The translations under genes and the position numbers were made by a program. This document shows positions 23,921 to 36,029 of a stretch of 64,000 bases of DNA, one piece after another (the first letter of the stretch is position 1; every line of letters starts with the position of its first letter). The notes under the pieces were generated by a model that did not search any database, was not told where the DNA came from, and saw only the letters and a program-made list of their open reading frames with translations. The stretch comes from Viola odorata. Lineage: Eukaryota > Streptophyta > Magnoliopsida > Malpighiales > Violaceae. Location of the stretch: the NCBI GenBank assembly GCA_963691705.1, contig OY829542.1, positions 46,417,002-46,481,001 on the forward strand, in the 5' to 3' direction.

Positions 23921-24144
23921 CTAGGACAATGGTTTCCTACAGACGGGACACTTATTATTAATGGGGAACCAGTGCTTAGCGCAATCCTACCACAAGGAGT
24001 TACAATGACCCGGTCAATACTAAATAAATCCATACATATTGTGCAATGTTCGTTTAACTTACCACAATACTTCACCTCTCTTAAATTGGCAATGACCTCT
24101 TTACTTGCTGGAAGTATTGAAGATTTAAAATAAATATAAAACAA
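23921..24144 (-). pseudogene. RING-finger protein fragment, frameshifted
   Basis: On the minus strand the reading frame gives PASKEVIANL, a motif often found just before the RING domain in plant RING-H2 E3 ligases, then HCTICMDLF and VTPCG. The frame is then lost. In the next frame the RING continues as DCAKHWFPINNKCPVCRK and reaches a stop at 23921-23923. The zinc-ligand spacing is that of a RING domain whose His codon was damaged by a small deletion. It lies in host DNA between two solo LTRs. No other exons are recognisable. Confidence 0.6.
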
Positions 24145-24281
24145 ATTAATAAGATTAGGAGAGATAGTACCTCAATAGATGAAAAAAATGTAAAACGAAC
24201 ATAATTATCAACTTTTACCGAATATGAAAGTGGAGAGAGCTGAGACACCATTAGGTTGCTCTCTAGAGATGATATGCGCCA

Positions 24282-25800
24282 TGATGGGTGTCGAATCCGT
24301 CAAAAATAAATTCAACTTATCATTGACTACAAAGATTTGCAAAAAATTGTAAGAGATTCGATCCACAGAGAATGGGTAGGCTTAAAATAAGATGAAGATC
24401 AGATGAAAACAAATAATTAAACAAAGGGGGATTTTTATAAGAACAAATTACTAAAATAGAATGCAATCAAAACAGTAAACAAACAAATGATAAATATGAT
24501 CATATGATAGAAAATTCTCAGTAAAGACATGTATTGATCATTGGTACAAAAATATTTAAAACTGATTTTCACAAGGAGGATATAGAAATCAGGTTCACTT
24601 TGACTTCCTACTCTCCTTCTAATCAAGTTTCTTAAAAAGACCCTCTATTAAGAACCCTAACCTTCCTAATAATCCTAAGGTTCACTTATAGGATTTTAAC
24701 TGGTTGGTTGATAAAAACAGGGAGAGACCTTTCCTAGGCCTATGGGTCAGTCCATTCGCCCTTATAACCTAATTCTTCTCTATCGCTAACTGAGTCCAGC
24801 TTGTTCACTAAGAGTTTCGGCCAGGCACAAGCTAGTCGCTTACAAATTCCATCTAACAATGTAGACCCAAAGTTATTCGGCAAGCTGTAATTTATTCAAG
24901 TTAAAACTTAAGTTGATCACTCTTAAATCAAACAAGAATAATTTTGGGGATGAAATTGGATGAGAAGAAATATGAAATTCAAGAGTTATTAAATTTATTT
25001 TGACCTCACAATATTGGAATCATAACCCTTGGAGTCTTTACCAAGAACGATTTACTTAGACAGAGAAAGATATAATAAAATAAAATAAAAATAATTGCAT
25101 AAAATCGAAAATCGAAAATCTCCTCTTATCAAGGAAGAAGACGAGGAGGGCAGAAAATAATGGAGTTTTTGTCCAGTTGCAGAAAAAAACAGAAGCGGAA
25201 GAAGAGAAGAAGAGATTCGCTCTGATCTCTACCGTTTCTGTCATCTAAATAGACTTGGAAAAACTAAATTGTCTTTATCTTTCCTATAGTTCTAGATAAA
25301 ATAGAAAAGCTAATTGTTCTTATCCCTTGGGAAGCTTTACAAAACTGAAACTCTTCTAGATAATTATTTTCTAAAGGCAGAGGTGTTGTTGTGTTGTGAG
25401 TCTTTTTCTAGGAGTAGAGGTGCTGATGACTCTTCCTGACTTGCGCTCCATGCCCACTGTGCTGATTCCCAAGCCCAGCTGAAATCGTCCTAGGCCTAGT
25501 GAAGAGGCATTTTCCACTAATGCTGATGAATTCTCTCCTAGGTCTAGGAGAGATGCGTTTCTTCTAGATGCTGATGAACTCTCCCTAGGCCTAGGGAAGA
25601 GGCATGTTCACTTCAATTGAGTCTTTTTCACCACTATCTTTTTTTGCTCTATTTTTTTGGCGTTTCTCTTCCTTTTCTTCTTATTTGGTTCTTCTAACTA
25701 GTTTCTGCAAAAAAGAAGAAAATTCACCAAATATCAGCAGTATCATTATCTAAAAATAGTGAAATAGATAATGATTTTATACCAAATAAGTGTTCAATCA
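24282..25800 (+). mobile_element. Solo LTR 2 (plus orientation), TSD CGCCA
   Basis: It starts TGATGGGTGTCGAATCCGTC and ends TTCAATCA. The flanks are CGCCA at 24277-24281 and CGCCA at 25801-25805, a perfect 5-bp target duplication. It aligns along its length with the complement of 22225-23546, with many substitutions and indels, so the two insertions are independent and old. Confidence 0.85.
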
Positions 25801-25805
25801 CGCCA

Positions 25806-27500
25806 TCTGTAGTAGTTCGGTGCAATAAATTAATTGTTTTGCGCGCCGTCCCAGGATATAACAGATCAACCACCTCATCATAATCTTAGAACCTCTATAA
25901 TAACACCTTTAATTTTTTACTCGAAAATTATAATAAAAGAAATATGGCTTCATAATTTGTTTGTTGGAGTAAGCAACCCAATTATATGTGAACTAGGAAA
26001 ACTTAGAAAAGTAAGACGTGCAGCCATTTTTTATTGCTCAACGCCACGGGCAGCAGGTTGTTAGAGATATTAAATTTAATGAAAAAACTTTATTAGTTGT
26101 TAATAGCATTACATTGTGTTTACAAAGGTTGTCGAGTATTTCCCTCGACATTTCTTCCGTGTACTCTATAATCTTCGCTTCAAAAAGGTTGCATTTGGTT
26201 ATGATTTTTCATTCAATATCCAACCTGTTTATAAACCTTTATACGAATTACCCGATCATAGGGAAAACAATAATGTGCACTAATAGTGTAACGGGACCCA
26301 AGAAATGTGATGCAGATAATGACAATACGACATACGGTCTTACAAAATTCAAATAATAACATTCATAATATACATATAGCAGAATTAAGGGCTTCTTCCC
26401 TAGTTTGTCAAGAGGGGTCATATCATGCAAAGGAGATTTATAAAGTTGCACTTCTATATTAGTTATCATAACAGAAAATGCAACAAAACTAATGAGTTAA
26501 ACCAAGAACCTCCTTGTTTCATAGCATTGTCCGAAGGAGAAATATGGAGATTTTTTAGGAAGAAATCAGACATACAAACATAATAACCAAGCTCAGAAAA
26601 CATGTTAATAGCAACCTAACTAACCAGTAACCAAGCAGGAGCCTATCCTCTGCATCACTCTAGTGAAGATGGCTGAAGGCATGAATTGAGTTTTATGTGT
26701 TGAATATCAAAGGAAAAAAACAGAACACAGCAAACCCAAAAAATACAAAACTCAATTTAAAAGAAACGAAGAGAAGGAAAGTGGGAGTAGGAGTAGGAGG
26801 ATCAAGCAATGTATTGACCCACTCAAGGAATGGTACTGACTTGACAACCTATCCCTAGCCACCTGTCGACAGAGATTCAACCAAAACGCATATTATATAT
26901 AAAGTGAAGAAAGGAAGAAAAAAATTGACAATATCCTCCTTTGTATGAATCACTAAATATAATTATACATATAGCCTTTGGATTCCAAATTATATCCACA
27001 GATAAACATAGAATCAGCTATATAGTAAAACATGTCCAAAGCATACTATATAAATATGCAACAGCAATAACTACTCCAGCTATATAATTTACATGAGACT
27101 TGAGCCTTTTATTGACTGGAAAATGGTGTTCCTGGTAAACTAAACACCCAGAAAAACAGAAACATTAAGTTTAATGAAAAATACTCCAACAATCCCCTAC
27201 TTATTTTTTAATCAAAATATTAGCCATATTTTCTTGAGTAAGAAAACAAATATAATGCCTAAGAGTGCCAATGACTTGAACCCTTAGTTAGTGCTTCATC
27301 AAAATTCGCTCTAAGCATATAGTGAGCATTGTATTTAAATTATAGCTTATTAAATGAGACGAGAAATTGCTTCACACACAGTATACTTAGATGTCCTGCA
27401 ATGAGTTTCTTAGCCAGCACATTACAGCCTTGCGCTTGATCCCAATATCTATGAACATTTATAGAATTTAATTAGCTCAATTCTCAAATGAAGCGACCCC
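25806..27500. other. Intergenic DNA, no gene seen
   Basis: AT-rich, with stops in all frames. The few short open frames have no domain or splice support. Confidence 0.5.
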
Positions 27501-27505
27501 ATTAC

Positions 27506-28611
27506 TGATGTGGTCCTTGTATGTAGGACACGCCAATTAATGGATCGTTGCTCAGCGATAAGGATTTGAATGCGGAAAATACTAACTCGTCAGAAACTCC
27601 AACCCTCCTAAGCGCTTTGCCTAGACAACCTGGACGAAATCTTTCGAGGTTCTTCAAGGGAGCCTGACCCTCCTAGGTGCAATACCTAGACAACCCAGAC
27701 GAACGATGAATGGAGTGATAATTTCAGTGTTTGCTTGAGGGCTAGACGTGGCTTATCAAACCGGGTGTAGAACAAGGATCTTGAAGATCAAATGAAGAAA
27801 AATCTTTTGTGTTTAATAAAACTGAACTAAGTAAATAATGAAGCGGCATACTCTTCTTAAGGAAAGAGATCCGCAAAACCCTAATCTAGGAAGTTCACTT
27901 GCGCTTAACTTCTTAGAAGCGCTTCTAATTATTTATCTACTTAAAATAAACTCCACCTAGATAAATAAAGTCAATACAACTTAAAATAAAGTCAACCAAG
28001 GTTCTGGTCGAGTCTAAGTTCGGTCGGTGTGACCAAAGGCTCGAGTCGGATCCGTTGGTGGCCCGTTGGGCTTTATTTCTGCGCATGCCGAGTAGAACAA
28101 GGCGTTCTCTTGATTCCTTTGGGAAAACTGGATGAAATTCGGACAGGATACTTCTAAGTCACATATCTATCAATGGTCAGAAGATAGTGTGAGGAAATAT
28201 TCGCCGATCGTCAAAAGGCTCGAAGGTGGCTTTTGCTGGCAGTTTGGTACTTTGAGTGAGTCGACCTCTTCAACGGTTGGTGCGATTGAGCTGGAACTTG
28301 GCAAGTGTGTTTCTAGTGATTTATAAATAAGTTCTGTCTTGCCAAAATACTTTATATATCAAAATTTGGGCTAGAGGTCCGACTTGGCCCAAGGTGGCCT
28401 CGGTGATGGCTCGGGCGCGGCGTGCACAAGTGTGACGAGGCGCGGTTGGGTTGCGCGCAAGGTAGCTGACTCCAGTGAGGCCTCGGCCTTCAGTTTCGCA
28501 TGGATCAGCGTGCTAAGCCTCGCTTGTAGGGTGCGCGCATGGGAGCGTGTGATGGCGCCTGCGGGCGGCAAGGGCACGAGTGTTGATGAGCTGCTATGCT
28601 GGCTCGTATCA
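27506..28611 (-). repeat. 3' LTR of the CRM-like element
   Basis: This 1106-bp LTR begins TGATGTGGTCC and ends GGCTCGTATCA on the plus strand. Its right part (28371-28611) is an open frame in the minus direction that continues the integrase reading frame. Confidence 0.9.
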
Positions 28612-31600
28612 TCCCCTCCCCCATCAAATGGATTTGCCCTCGAATCCAGATCAGCATCCTCATCATCTCCTATTTCAAACAGACGCAAATCAGAAACATT
28701 AAAAGAGCCATGTATGGCACCATACTCACTAGGGAGATCCAAGCGATATGCGTTATCGTTGATCTTTTTGACTATTTGGAAAGGGCCATCTCCTCACTGT
28801 GAGAGTTTCCCCATCACTTCTCCGGGAACTGTTCGCGTCTTAGGTGTAGCCACACCCAATCGCCAACCTGAAAAGAAACAATCTTGCGGCCGTCATTGCG
28901 CTTGCGCACAAGGCGTGCATTAGTCTTCTCGATGTTCTGCTTGGCCTTAGCGTGCATCTGTTGGATAAGATCGGCACGCTGTTGTCCATCTAAGCTGGCT
29001 ATATCACTCAAAGGTAAAGGCGTTAAATCAAGTGGAGTGATCAGATTAAAACCGTAAACAACCTCAAAAGGTGAACAATTTGTTGTGGCATGAATAGCTC
29101 GGTTGTATGCGAACTCAACAAATGGTAAATGATCTGTCCATTTGGACGTGTGCTTAGTGACTAATGTGCGAAGAAGTGATCCAAGCATGCGGTTAACCAC
29201 TTTGGTTTGACCGTCCGTTTGAGGGTGGCATGAAGTAGAGTATAACAACTTAGTCCCTAAGCGGCTCCACAGTATGCGCAAAAAATGGCTTAGGAATTTT
29301 CCATCGCGATCACTAACAATGCTAACAGGCATCCCGTGGAGGCGGACTACCTCCCAAAAGTATATCTTTGCCACTTTCGAGGCGTCGTGTGTGTTTTTAC
29401 ATTGCAGAAAGTGTGCCATCTTCGAGAATCTGTCGACTACAACGAAAATGCTATCATGGCCGTCCCATGACTTGGGTAATCCTACAACAAAATCCATGGA
29501 CACATCAATCCATGGGTGGGACGATACGGGTAGTGGCATGTAGGCTCCATGGTTAGACGCATGTGACTTAACCTTTTGGAAAATTAGACACCTAGTGACT
29601 ACACGAGTTACATCACATTTCATTTTTGGCCAATAAAAATGTACCTTAAGCATGTCAAATATTTTAGTAACGCCAAAATGACCCATAAGACCGCCACTAT
29701 GTGACTCATGCACAAGTAAATCACGCAAGGAACAAATAAGAATGCATAGGCGCTTCTGCCTAAATAAATATCCATCATGCGTAAAGAATTTCACATCAGC
29801 TTGTGCATCACAAGTTTTATAAATTTCACTAAAATCCGCATCCTCAGCATACATAGGAATAATCTTTGTAAACCCTAGGAATTTGACGGATAGTGAAGAG
29901 ATTAAGGCATACCTGCGGGACAAGGCGTCGGCTACGACGTTGTCCTTTCCTTCCTTGTATTTGATGTGGTATGGAAAGGCCTCTAAGAATTCCATCCACA
30001 CTGCGTGCCTTCAGTTGAGCTTACTCTGACCCTTGAGGTATTTGAGGCTGAGGTGGTCCGTGTGTACCACAAACTCCCTCGGCATGAGGTAGTGTTTCCA
30101 TACCTCAAACGCGCGCACCAATGCGTATAACTCCTTGTCATACGTAGGGTAGCGCAATTGGGCGTCCTTAAGCTTCTCACTGAAGAAGGAAATTACTCGC
30201 TTCTCCTGCATTAGCACGGCTCCTATTCCAATGTCGCTCGCGTCACACTCGATTTCGAAGGGTTTTTCGAAGTCGGGGAGGGCTAGGACGGGTGCGTTGG
30301 ACAAGCGGTTCTTTAGCGCCTGGAAGGCTGCCTCCTGTGCTTCGGTCCACCTGAAAGGAATATTTTTCTTTGTTAGTTAGTTAAGAGGTGCGGCTAAAGA
30401 ACTAAAGTCACGAATAAACCGTCGATAAAAGTTGGCTAGTCCGTGGAAGGAACGGATGTCGCTTGCATTTTGTGGGGTTGGCCACTCGCGGATTGCTCTT
30501 ATCTTTTCCTCATCAACCTGTACGCCTTCTCGCCCTACAAGAAAACCTAAGAAAGATACCTGTTCTAATGCAAATGAACACTTCGAAGGTTTAGCAAATA
30601 ATTTCTCATTGCGTAAGGTTAAGAAGACTTCTCTTAAATACGCCACATGTTCGTCAACAGATTTAGAGTATATTAAGATGTCATCAAAATAAACGACTAC
30701 AAATCTGCCTATGACGTGCCTAAGTATATGATTCATTAGGCGCATAAAAGTGCTCGGCGCGTTGGTTAAGTCGAATGGCATGACTAACCATTCGTATAGA
30801 TCATACTTAGTTTTAAATGTCGTTTTCCACTCATCACCCTCATGCATCCTAATTTGATGGTACCCACTCATTAAGTCAATTTTAGAGAACACAATGCTAC
30901 CACTAAGTTCATCTAACATATCGTCTAAACGTGGAATTGGGTGGCGATATTTTACCGTAATTTTGTTGACTGCGCGGTAGTCAACACACATCCTCCAAGT
31001 GTTGTCCTTCTTTGGCACAAGAATGACAGGAACAGCGCATGGTGAGAGGCTCTCTCTCACGTACCCTCTAGACAGCAGCTCGTCCACTTGGCGTTGCAGC
31101 TCCTTGGTCTCCTCGGGGTTGCTCCTATACGCCTGGCGGTTCGGGGTGGAAGAGTCGGGTACGAAGTCTATACGGTGCTCAATGCCACGGATTGGGGGAA
31201 GCCCTGGTGGCATCTCCTCGGGCAGCACGTCCGCAAACTCCTGCAAAAGAGTTTTAAAACAAGGGAGCAATTGATCCGTAGGGTTAGTGTTAGTCGCGTT
31301 CAAGGAGAACGACTTAAATCGAATAAGAATAAGAGGTAAAAATGAGTCTGAAGACTTTTGAACCGTCAATGCTTGCCTCACATCTCTCACACTTGCAAAT
31401 ATATTTAATTTCTTCGTGTGCTCACTCTTTTCACACGGGCTGTTTTTATTTCCCTTTTTCCCATTCGCATCTCTCCTCTCATTTTTATCTTTCTCACACC
31501 TGAGCTCACTCTTTTCACGGGGGCTGTTTTGACTCTCATTTCTTTTGTCACCCAATGGCCGAGATAGTTCAAACTCGGCACTAGATTTCTCAAGCCAAAG

Positions 31601-33396
31601 CTGGTCCTCTAAGACCTCTTTTATAGTTAAAGGCGCTAGGGTGTATTTGACACCGTCTTTCTCTAGGCGGTATTTGTTACTCTTCCCTTCGTGGTTAGCG
31701 CTCCTATCGAATTGCCATGGCCTTCCTAGCAACAAATGGTTGGCGTGCATAGGGACTACGTCGAATAAGACCTCATCCTTATATTTCTCTATGGCAAATG
31801 ACACTAGCACTTGCTTAGTGACCCGTAGCGTATTGTCATCGTTCATCCAAGATAGGGTGTACGGCTTTGGATGCCGAACAACGGGTAATTCAAGTCTGTG
31901 GACCAAAAGTGTGCTTGCACAGTTAGTACAACTGCCATTATCAATAATCATAGAACATACCTTAGTTGCTATGATACAACGAGTGTGGAATAGATTGGCT
32001 CGTTGCTCCTCATCGCAAGTTTCTATTTTCGGTGCGACACTCAAGCTGCGCCGAATTACTAAGGTAAGTGATGGTGCCACTCCTTCTCCTTCTTCACCCT
32101 CCTCCTCGGTCTCACTCTCCTCACCCTCTTCTTCATCCACATTTCTATCCTCTTTGGAATCTAAGTCCCCATTGTCTCGAAGGATAACAATGCGCCGATT
32201 CGGACATTCCCTTTGCATATGGCAGCGGCCATTGCACTTGAAACACACAATCTCCCACGAGGGTTGGCGGTCAGTGGTTTGGGGTGTTTGGGCAGTAGCT
32301 TTTGATGGAATAGGTGTAGTGTTTGGGGTTCTAGAGTTGTAAGCTGGGGGTATTACTTTCGGTGGTGTTTTGGTAAAAGTGTTGGGCTTGTTCCATGGCT
32401 TTTTCCAAGGTGCTGGCTTCAGATTTTGGGCAGTGTTCTGTGTGGTGTTTGGGGTACGGATTTTCTTCTGCCTTTCCACCTTGATAGCGAGGTGGAGCAT
32501 ATCCTCAATGGTCTGATATTGTATGACCTCAACGGCATTAGCAACCTCCCAGTTTAAACCACTCAAAAAGCGCGCCATGGTGGCATCCTCACTTTCTACC
32601 ACTTGCGCTCGGGCTATCGCCATCTCCATCTCATTATAAAACTCATTCACACTCCTAGATCCTTCGGTGAGAGTCTGCAACTTACAATGTAGGTCTCGGT
32701 GGAAGTAACTTGGGACAAATCGATCCTTCATCACTCTTACCATTTCATCCCAATTGTTGACCGGACCCATCCCGACCCTTCGCCTAGTGATATGCAATTG
32801 GTCCCACCAATGGGCAGCATATTCAAAGAACTCTACTGAGGCAATCCTAACCTTCTTCTCCTCAGAATAAGTATGACACAAGAAAATTGCCCTCATCTTT
32901 CGTTCCCAAGTGAGGAACGCATCCGGGTCGTCTTTCCCTTCGAACGCGGGAACTTTGAGTTCAATTCCTACTAGTTGTTCCTCTCCTCCTATATCTCCTC
33001 TAGGCTGCCTCGGTTGGGGCCTCCTCGGCCTAGGTATTTCTTCCTCCTCATACTCCTCCTCCTCCTCGTACCCATTAGGGTTTGGTACGGCTTCATCCTC
33101 CCCTAGGACTTCTTCTCGGTTAGGTGATTCCGAGTATTCCTTGTGTTAGTCCTGTTGTTAGGGTTGGGCATCTCTCCATGCGGCATGCCATAAGCGTATG
33201 GGGAACTCCTCAAGTTGCTGGTTTGAGTGTACCGAGTATGTGCCAATCTTGCGGCATTGGCAGCTGTTTCCTTTTCCTGGGCGATCTCCTTTCGCCACTC
33301 ATCCATCTCTTCAAACCTCACGGTGATCTTGCGCATCATCGTCAGCAATTCAGCTTGCGACTGCGACTCCGTGCTCTTGGTTGATTGGTCTGACAT
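28371..33396 (-). pseudogene. CRM-like gag-pol polyprotein, decayed
   Basis: Gag starts at ATG 33396 and ends with a zinc knuckle (about 32199-32243, CFKCNGRCHMQREC). The protease (IIDNGSC, about 31940), RT (YFDD at 30680-30691), RNase H (about 30011-30304) and integrase (30001 to about 28780) follow. The integrase tail runs on through the polypurine tract into the 3' LTR and ends with a basic stretch (AITRSHARTLQARL) that resembles the CR motif of centromeric CRM elements. Breaks: frameshift near 33125, stop near 30374-30376, TGA near 30003-30008, and frameshift between 28742 and 28814. The last Cys of the integrase HHCC finger is Phe, and the catalytic Glu is Lys (29201-29203). The element is not autonomous now. 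Confidence 0.88.
28612..28622 (-). other. Polypurine tract of the CRM-like element
   Basis: On the minus strand GGGGGAGGGGA directly precedes the 3' LTR start TGATACGAGCC. It is also coding: it falls inside the open frame and specifies Gly-Gly-Gly-Asp. Confidence 0.85.
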
Positions 33397-34215
33397 CTGA
33401 AATCACAATGAAATAAACAAGCATAAAATTATCCTATCTAAGCACTCCCTCATGTGTTTAAGCCTCTCGTGTTTAAGCACTCTAATACTCTCACAAGTCA
33501 CTCTGAACAATTTTCTTCAATTCAATCCAAGATCCGTAAGACTCAAAGAATGTCAAGAAACGCTTCCAATAAAATTGCAAAGACAACTCAAGCTTTGAAA
33601 GAATTATAGATGTGATATAATTGATGGATTACTTTGAAAATTAATCAAACAATTATAACACAGAATGGACAGGTCAACGTATCACACGAGCTCAAGAAAG
33701 ACAATTGATTAGCAATATTTTTGGTACTAGTTCGGATTTGTTTTAGAACTAGTCTATTAGGTTCCCGATTTGTTTCTTTGATAACTTTTGGATGAATGCT
33801 CCGTTTTCTATGATTCTTGTTGCGTTTGAACACTCTTTTCTTGCTGATTTTGATTTTGTATGGATCTCAAGGTTCTCGATTCTTTAACACACTAAAAATT
33901 TTGAATTCGCTTACTGTTCTATTTTTGTGCGAATGTGTTGTAATTTTTTTTTTTGAATATATAAATCGTAATTACTTGAAACAAATAAACTGAAACTTTG
34001 TGGGATTTTCTGTTTTCTTGACTCAAAGAAGATAGCAAATCAAAGGGCTTGATTTGTTACCTAAACAGACGCAACTAGGGCTAGTTTCGACCCGCTAACA
34101 CAAACGGGGACGCATACAAGATTGGTATAGATTTGGCTAACGAAGACAAGGAAACCAATCTTAGCAATTGAAAACAATAATTAAAGGGTAGTTACCATTT
34201 CGGTGAGCAGCCTTT

Positions 34216-34227
34216 GCTCCGCTACCA
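34216..34227 (-). other. Primer-binding site of the CRM-like element
   Basis: On the minus strand, two bases after the 5' LTR end, the sequence is TGGTAGCGGAGC, a variant of the initiator Met tRNA primer site. The region from here to 33397 is the untranslated leader. Confidence 0.75.
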
Positions 34228-34229
34228 GC

Positions 34230-35266
34230 TGATGTGGTCCTTGTATATAGGACACGCCAATTAATGGATCGTTGCTCAGCGACAAGGATTTGAATGCGGA
34301 AAATACTAACTCGTCAGAAACTCCAACCCTCCTAAGTGGTTTGCCTAGACAACCTGGATGAAATATTTCAAGGTTCTTCAAGGGAGCCTGACCCTCCTAG
34401 GTGCAATACCTAGACAACCCAGACGAACGATGAATGGAGTGATAATTTCGGTGTTTACTTGAGGGCTAGACGTGGCTTATCAAACTGGGTATAGAACAAG
34501 GATCTTGAAGATCAAATGAAGAAAACTCTTCTGTGTTTAATCTAGGAAGTTCACTTGCGCTTAACTTCTTAAAAGCGCTTCTAATTATTTATCTACTTAA
34601 AATAAACTCCACCTAGATAAATAAAGTCAAGACAACTTAAAATAAAGTCAACCAAGGTTCTAGTCGAGTCTAAGTTCGGTCGGTGTGACCAAAGGCTCGA
34701 GTCGGATCCGTTGGTGGCTCGTTGGGCTTTATTTCTACGCATGTGGAGTAGAACGAGGAGTTCTCTTGATTCCTTTGGGTAAAGTGGATGAAATTCGGAA
34801 AGGATACTTCTAAGACACATATCTATCAATGGTCAGAAGATAGTGCGAGGAAATATTCGCCGATCATCAAAAGGCTCGAAGGTGGCTTTCGCTGGCAGTT
34901 TGGTACTTTGAGTGAGTCGACCTCTTCAACCGTTGGTGCGATTGACTGGAACTTGGCAAGTGTGTTTCTGGTGATTTATAAATAAGTTCTGTCTTGCCAG
35001 AATATTTTATATATCAAAATTTAGGCTAGAGGTCCGACTTGGCCCAAGGTGGCCTCGGTGATGGCTCGGGCGCGGCGTGCACAAGTGTGACGAGGCGCGA
35101 TTGGGTTGCGCGCAAGGTAGCTGACTCCAGTGAGGCCTCGACCTTCAGTTCCGCATGGATCAGAGTGCTAAGCCTCGCTTGTAGGGTGCGCGCATGGGAA
35201 CGTGTGATGGCGCCTGCGGGCGGCAAGGGCACGAGTGTTGATGGCCTGCTATGCTGGCTTGTATCA
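34230..35266 (-). repeat. 5' LTR of the CRM-like element
   Basis: This 1037-bp LTR matches 27506-28611 along its length except for one deletion of about 69 bp and scattered, mainly transition, differences. Its right third still holds the open frame homologous to the polyprotein tail. Confidence 0.9.
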
Positions 35267-35376
35267 ATTACCAAGTTCATATAGGTATGAGTATATCAAG
35301 GATGCTCTCATCATTCCGACATCCCACTTATAAAAGGTATAGACCACATTAACAGTTTAAAAACCCATCCTCATAC

Positions 35377-35600
35377 ATTATGGGATACATGTACATGCAT
35401 CATAGGGATAAACAAATTTAATTTAATTTGTTCACGTCAAACAACTACACTTATGATTCATTTTTCTCTTTGAACCTAGTTCATGAGATTTCCATTCCTC
35501 GTACGTTATGGGATACATGTACATGCACCATAGGGATGAACAAATTAAATTTGTACATGTGAAACAACTACACTTATGATTCGTTTTTCCCTTTCCATTC
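35377..35600. repeat. Direct tandem duplication, about 128-bp period
   Basis: TTATGGGATACATGTACATG starts near 35378 and again near 35506, each followed by CATAGGGAT and later ACAACTACACTTATGATTC. The surrounding region 35272-36029 has no gene. Confidence 0.75.
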
Positions 35601-36029
35601 CCTAGGTAGGATATCCTCGTAGGTGGTTAATTTATTTTTGGACTTTAACCTCATCCGCTCGATGCTATCTAGATCTTTACTTTGATCAAAAAAATTCATA
35701 AACGAATTTACAATATTCTCAACACCATGAATCTTGCGCAAAAATTATTTACATTCCACAGATGTAGATTTTCACTATTTACTATGTACTAGTCTAGTAG
35801 ATGCATTATGGGTATTCAATTTTTTATTTATTTCTAATTTAATGGTCTTTTATAACCACCCAATTTCATCACTAGCTAAAGCTAAAAGTAATAATTTTTT
35901 ATGAGTTTCACCACCATATAAATGAGCATTAGCTAGCAATAAATAAAAATCCACTTTACAAGATAGTCGCAATTAGAATTTTCCCAATATAATTATCTCC
36001 CCATATTTTATACTCTATTAGTATTTAGT

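Larger units (their letters stand above)
27501..35271 (-). mobile_element. Complete CRM-like Ty3/gypsy LTR retrotransposon, TSD ATTAC
   Basis: The element proper spans 27506-35266 and is flanked by ATTAC at 27501-27505 and 35267-35271. It runs on the minus strand: 5' LTR 34230-35266, PBS, gag-pol, PPT, 3' LTR 27506-28611. Both LTRs begin and end TGAT...ATCA. The 5' LTR lacks about 69 bp present in the 3' LTR (near 27815-27880). I count about seven substitutions in the first 150 aligned bases, so the insertion is not recent. The gag type (MARFLSGLN) and the integrase tail (see the polyprotein entry) suggest the CRM clade of chromoviruses, which is inference. Confidence 0.9.

Noticed and set aside
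28384..28923. Plus-strand open frame of 179 codons across the LTR end
   Set aside because: It is the complement of the CRM-like integrase tail and has no domain of its own.
31545..32342. Plus-strand 265-codon open frame
   Set aside because: It is a Ser-rich shadow of the gag-protease coding strand of the CRM-like element.
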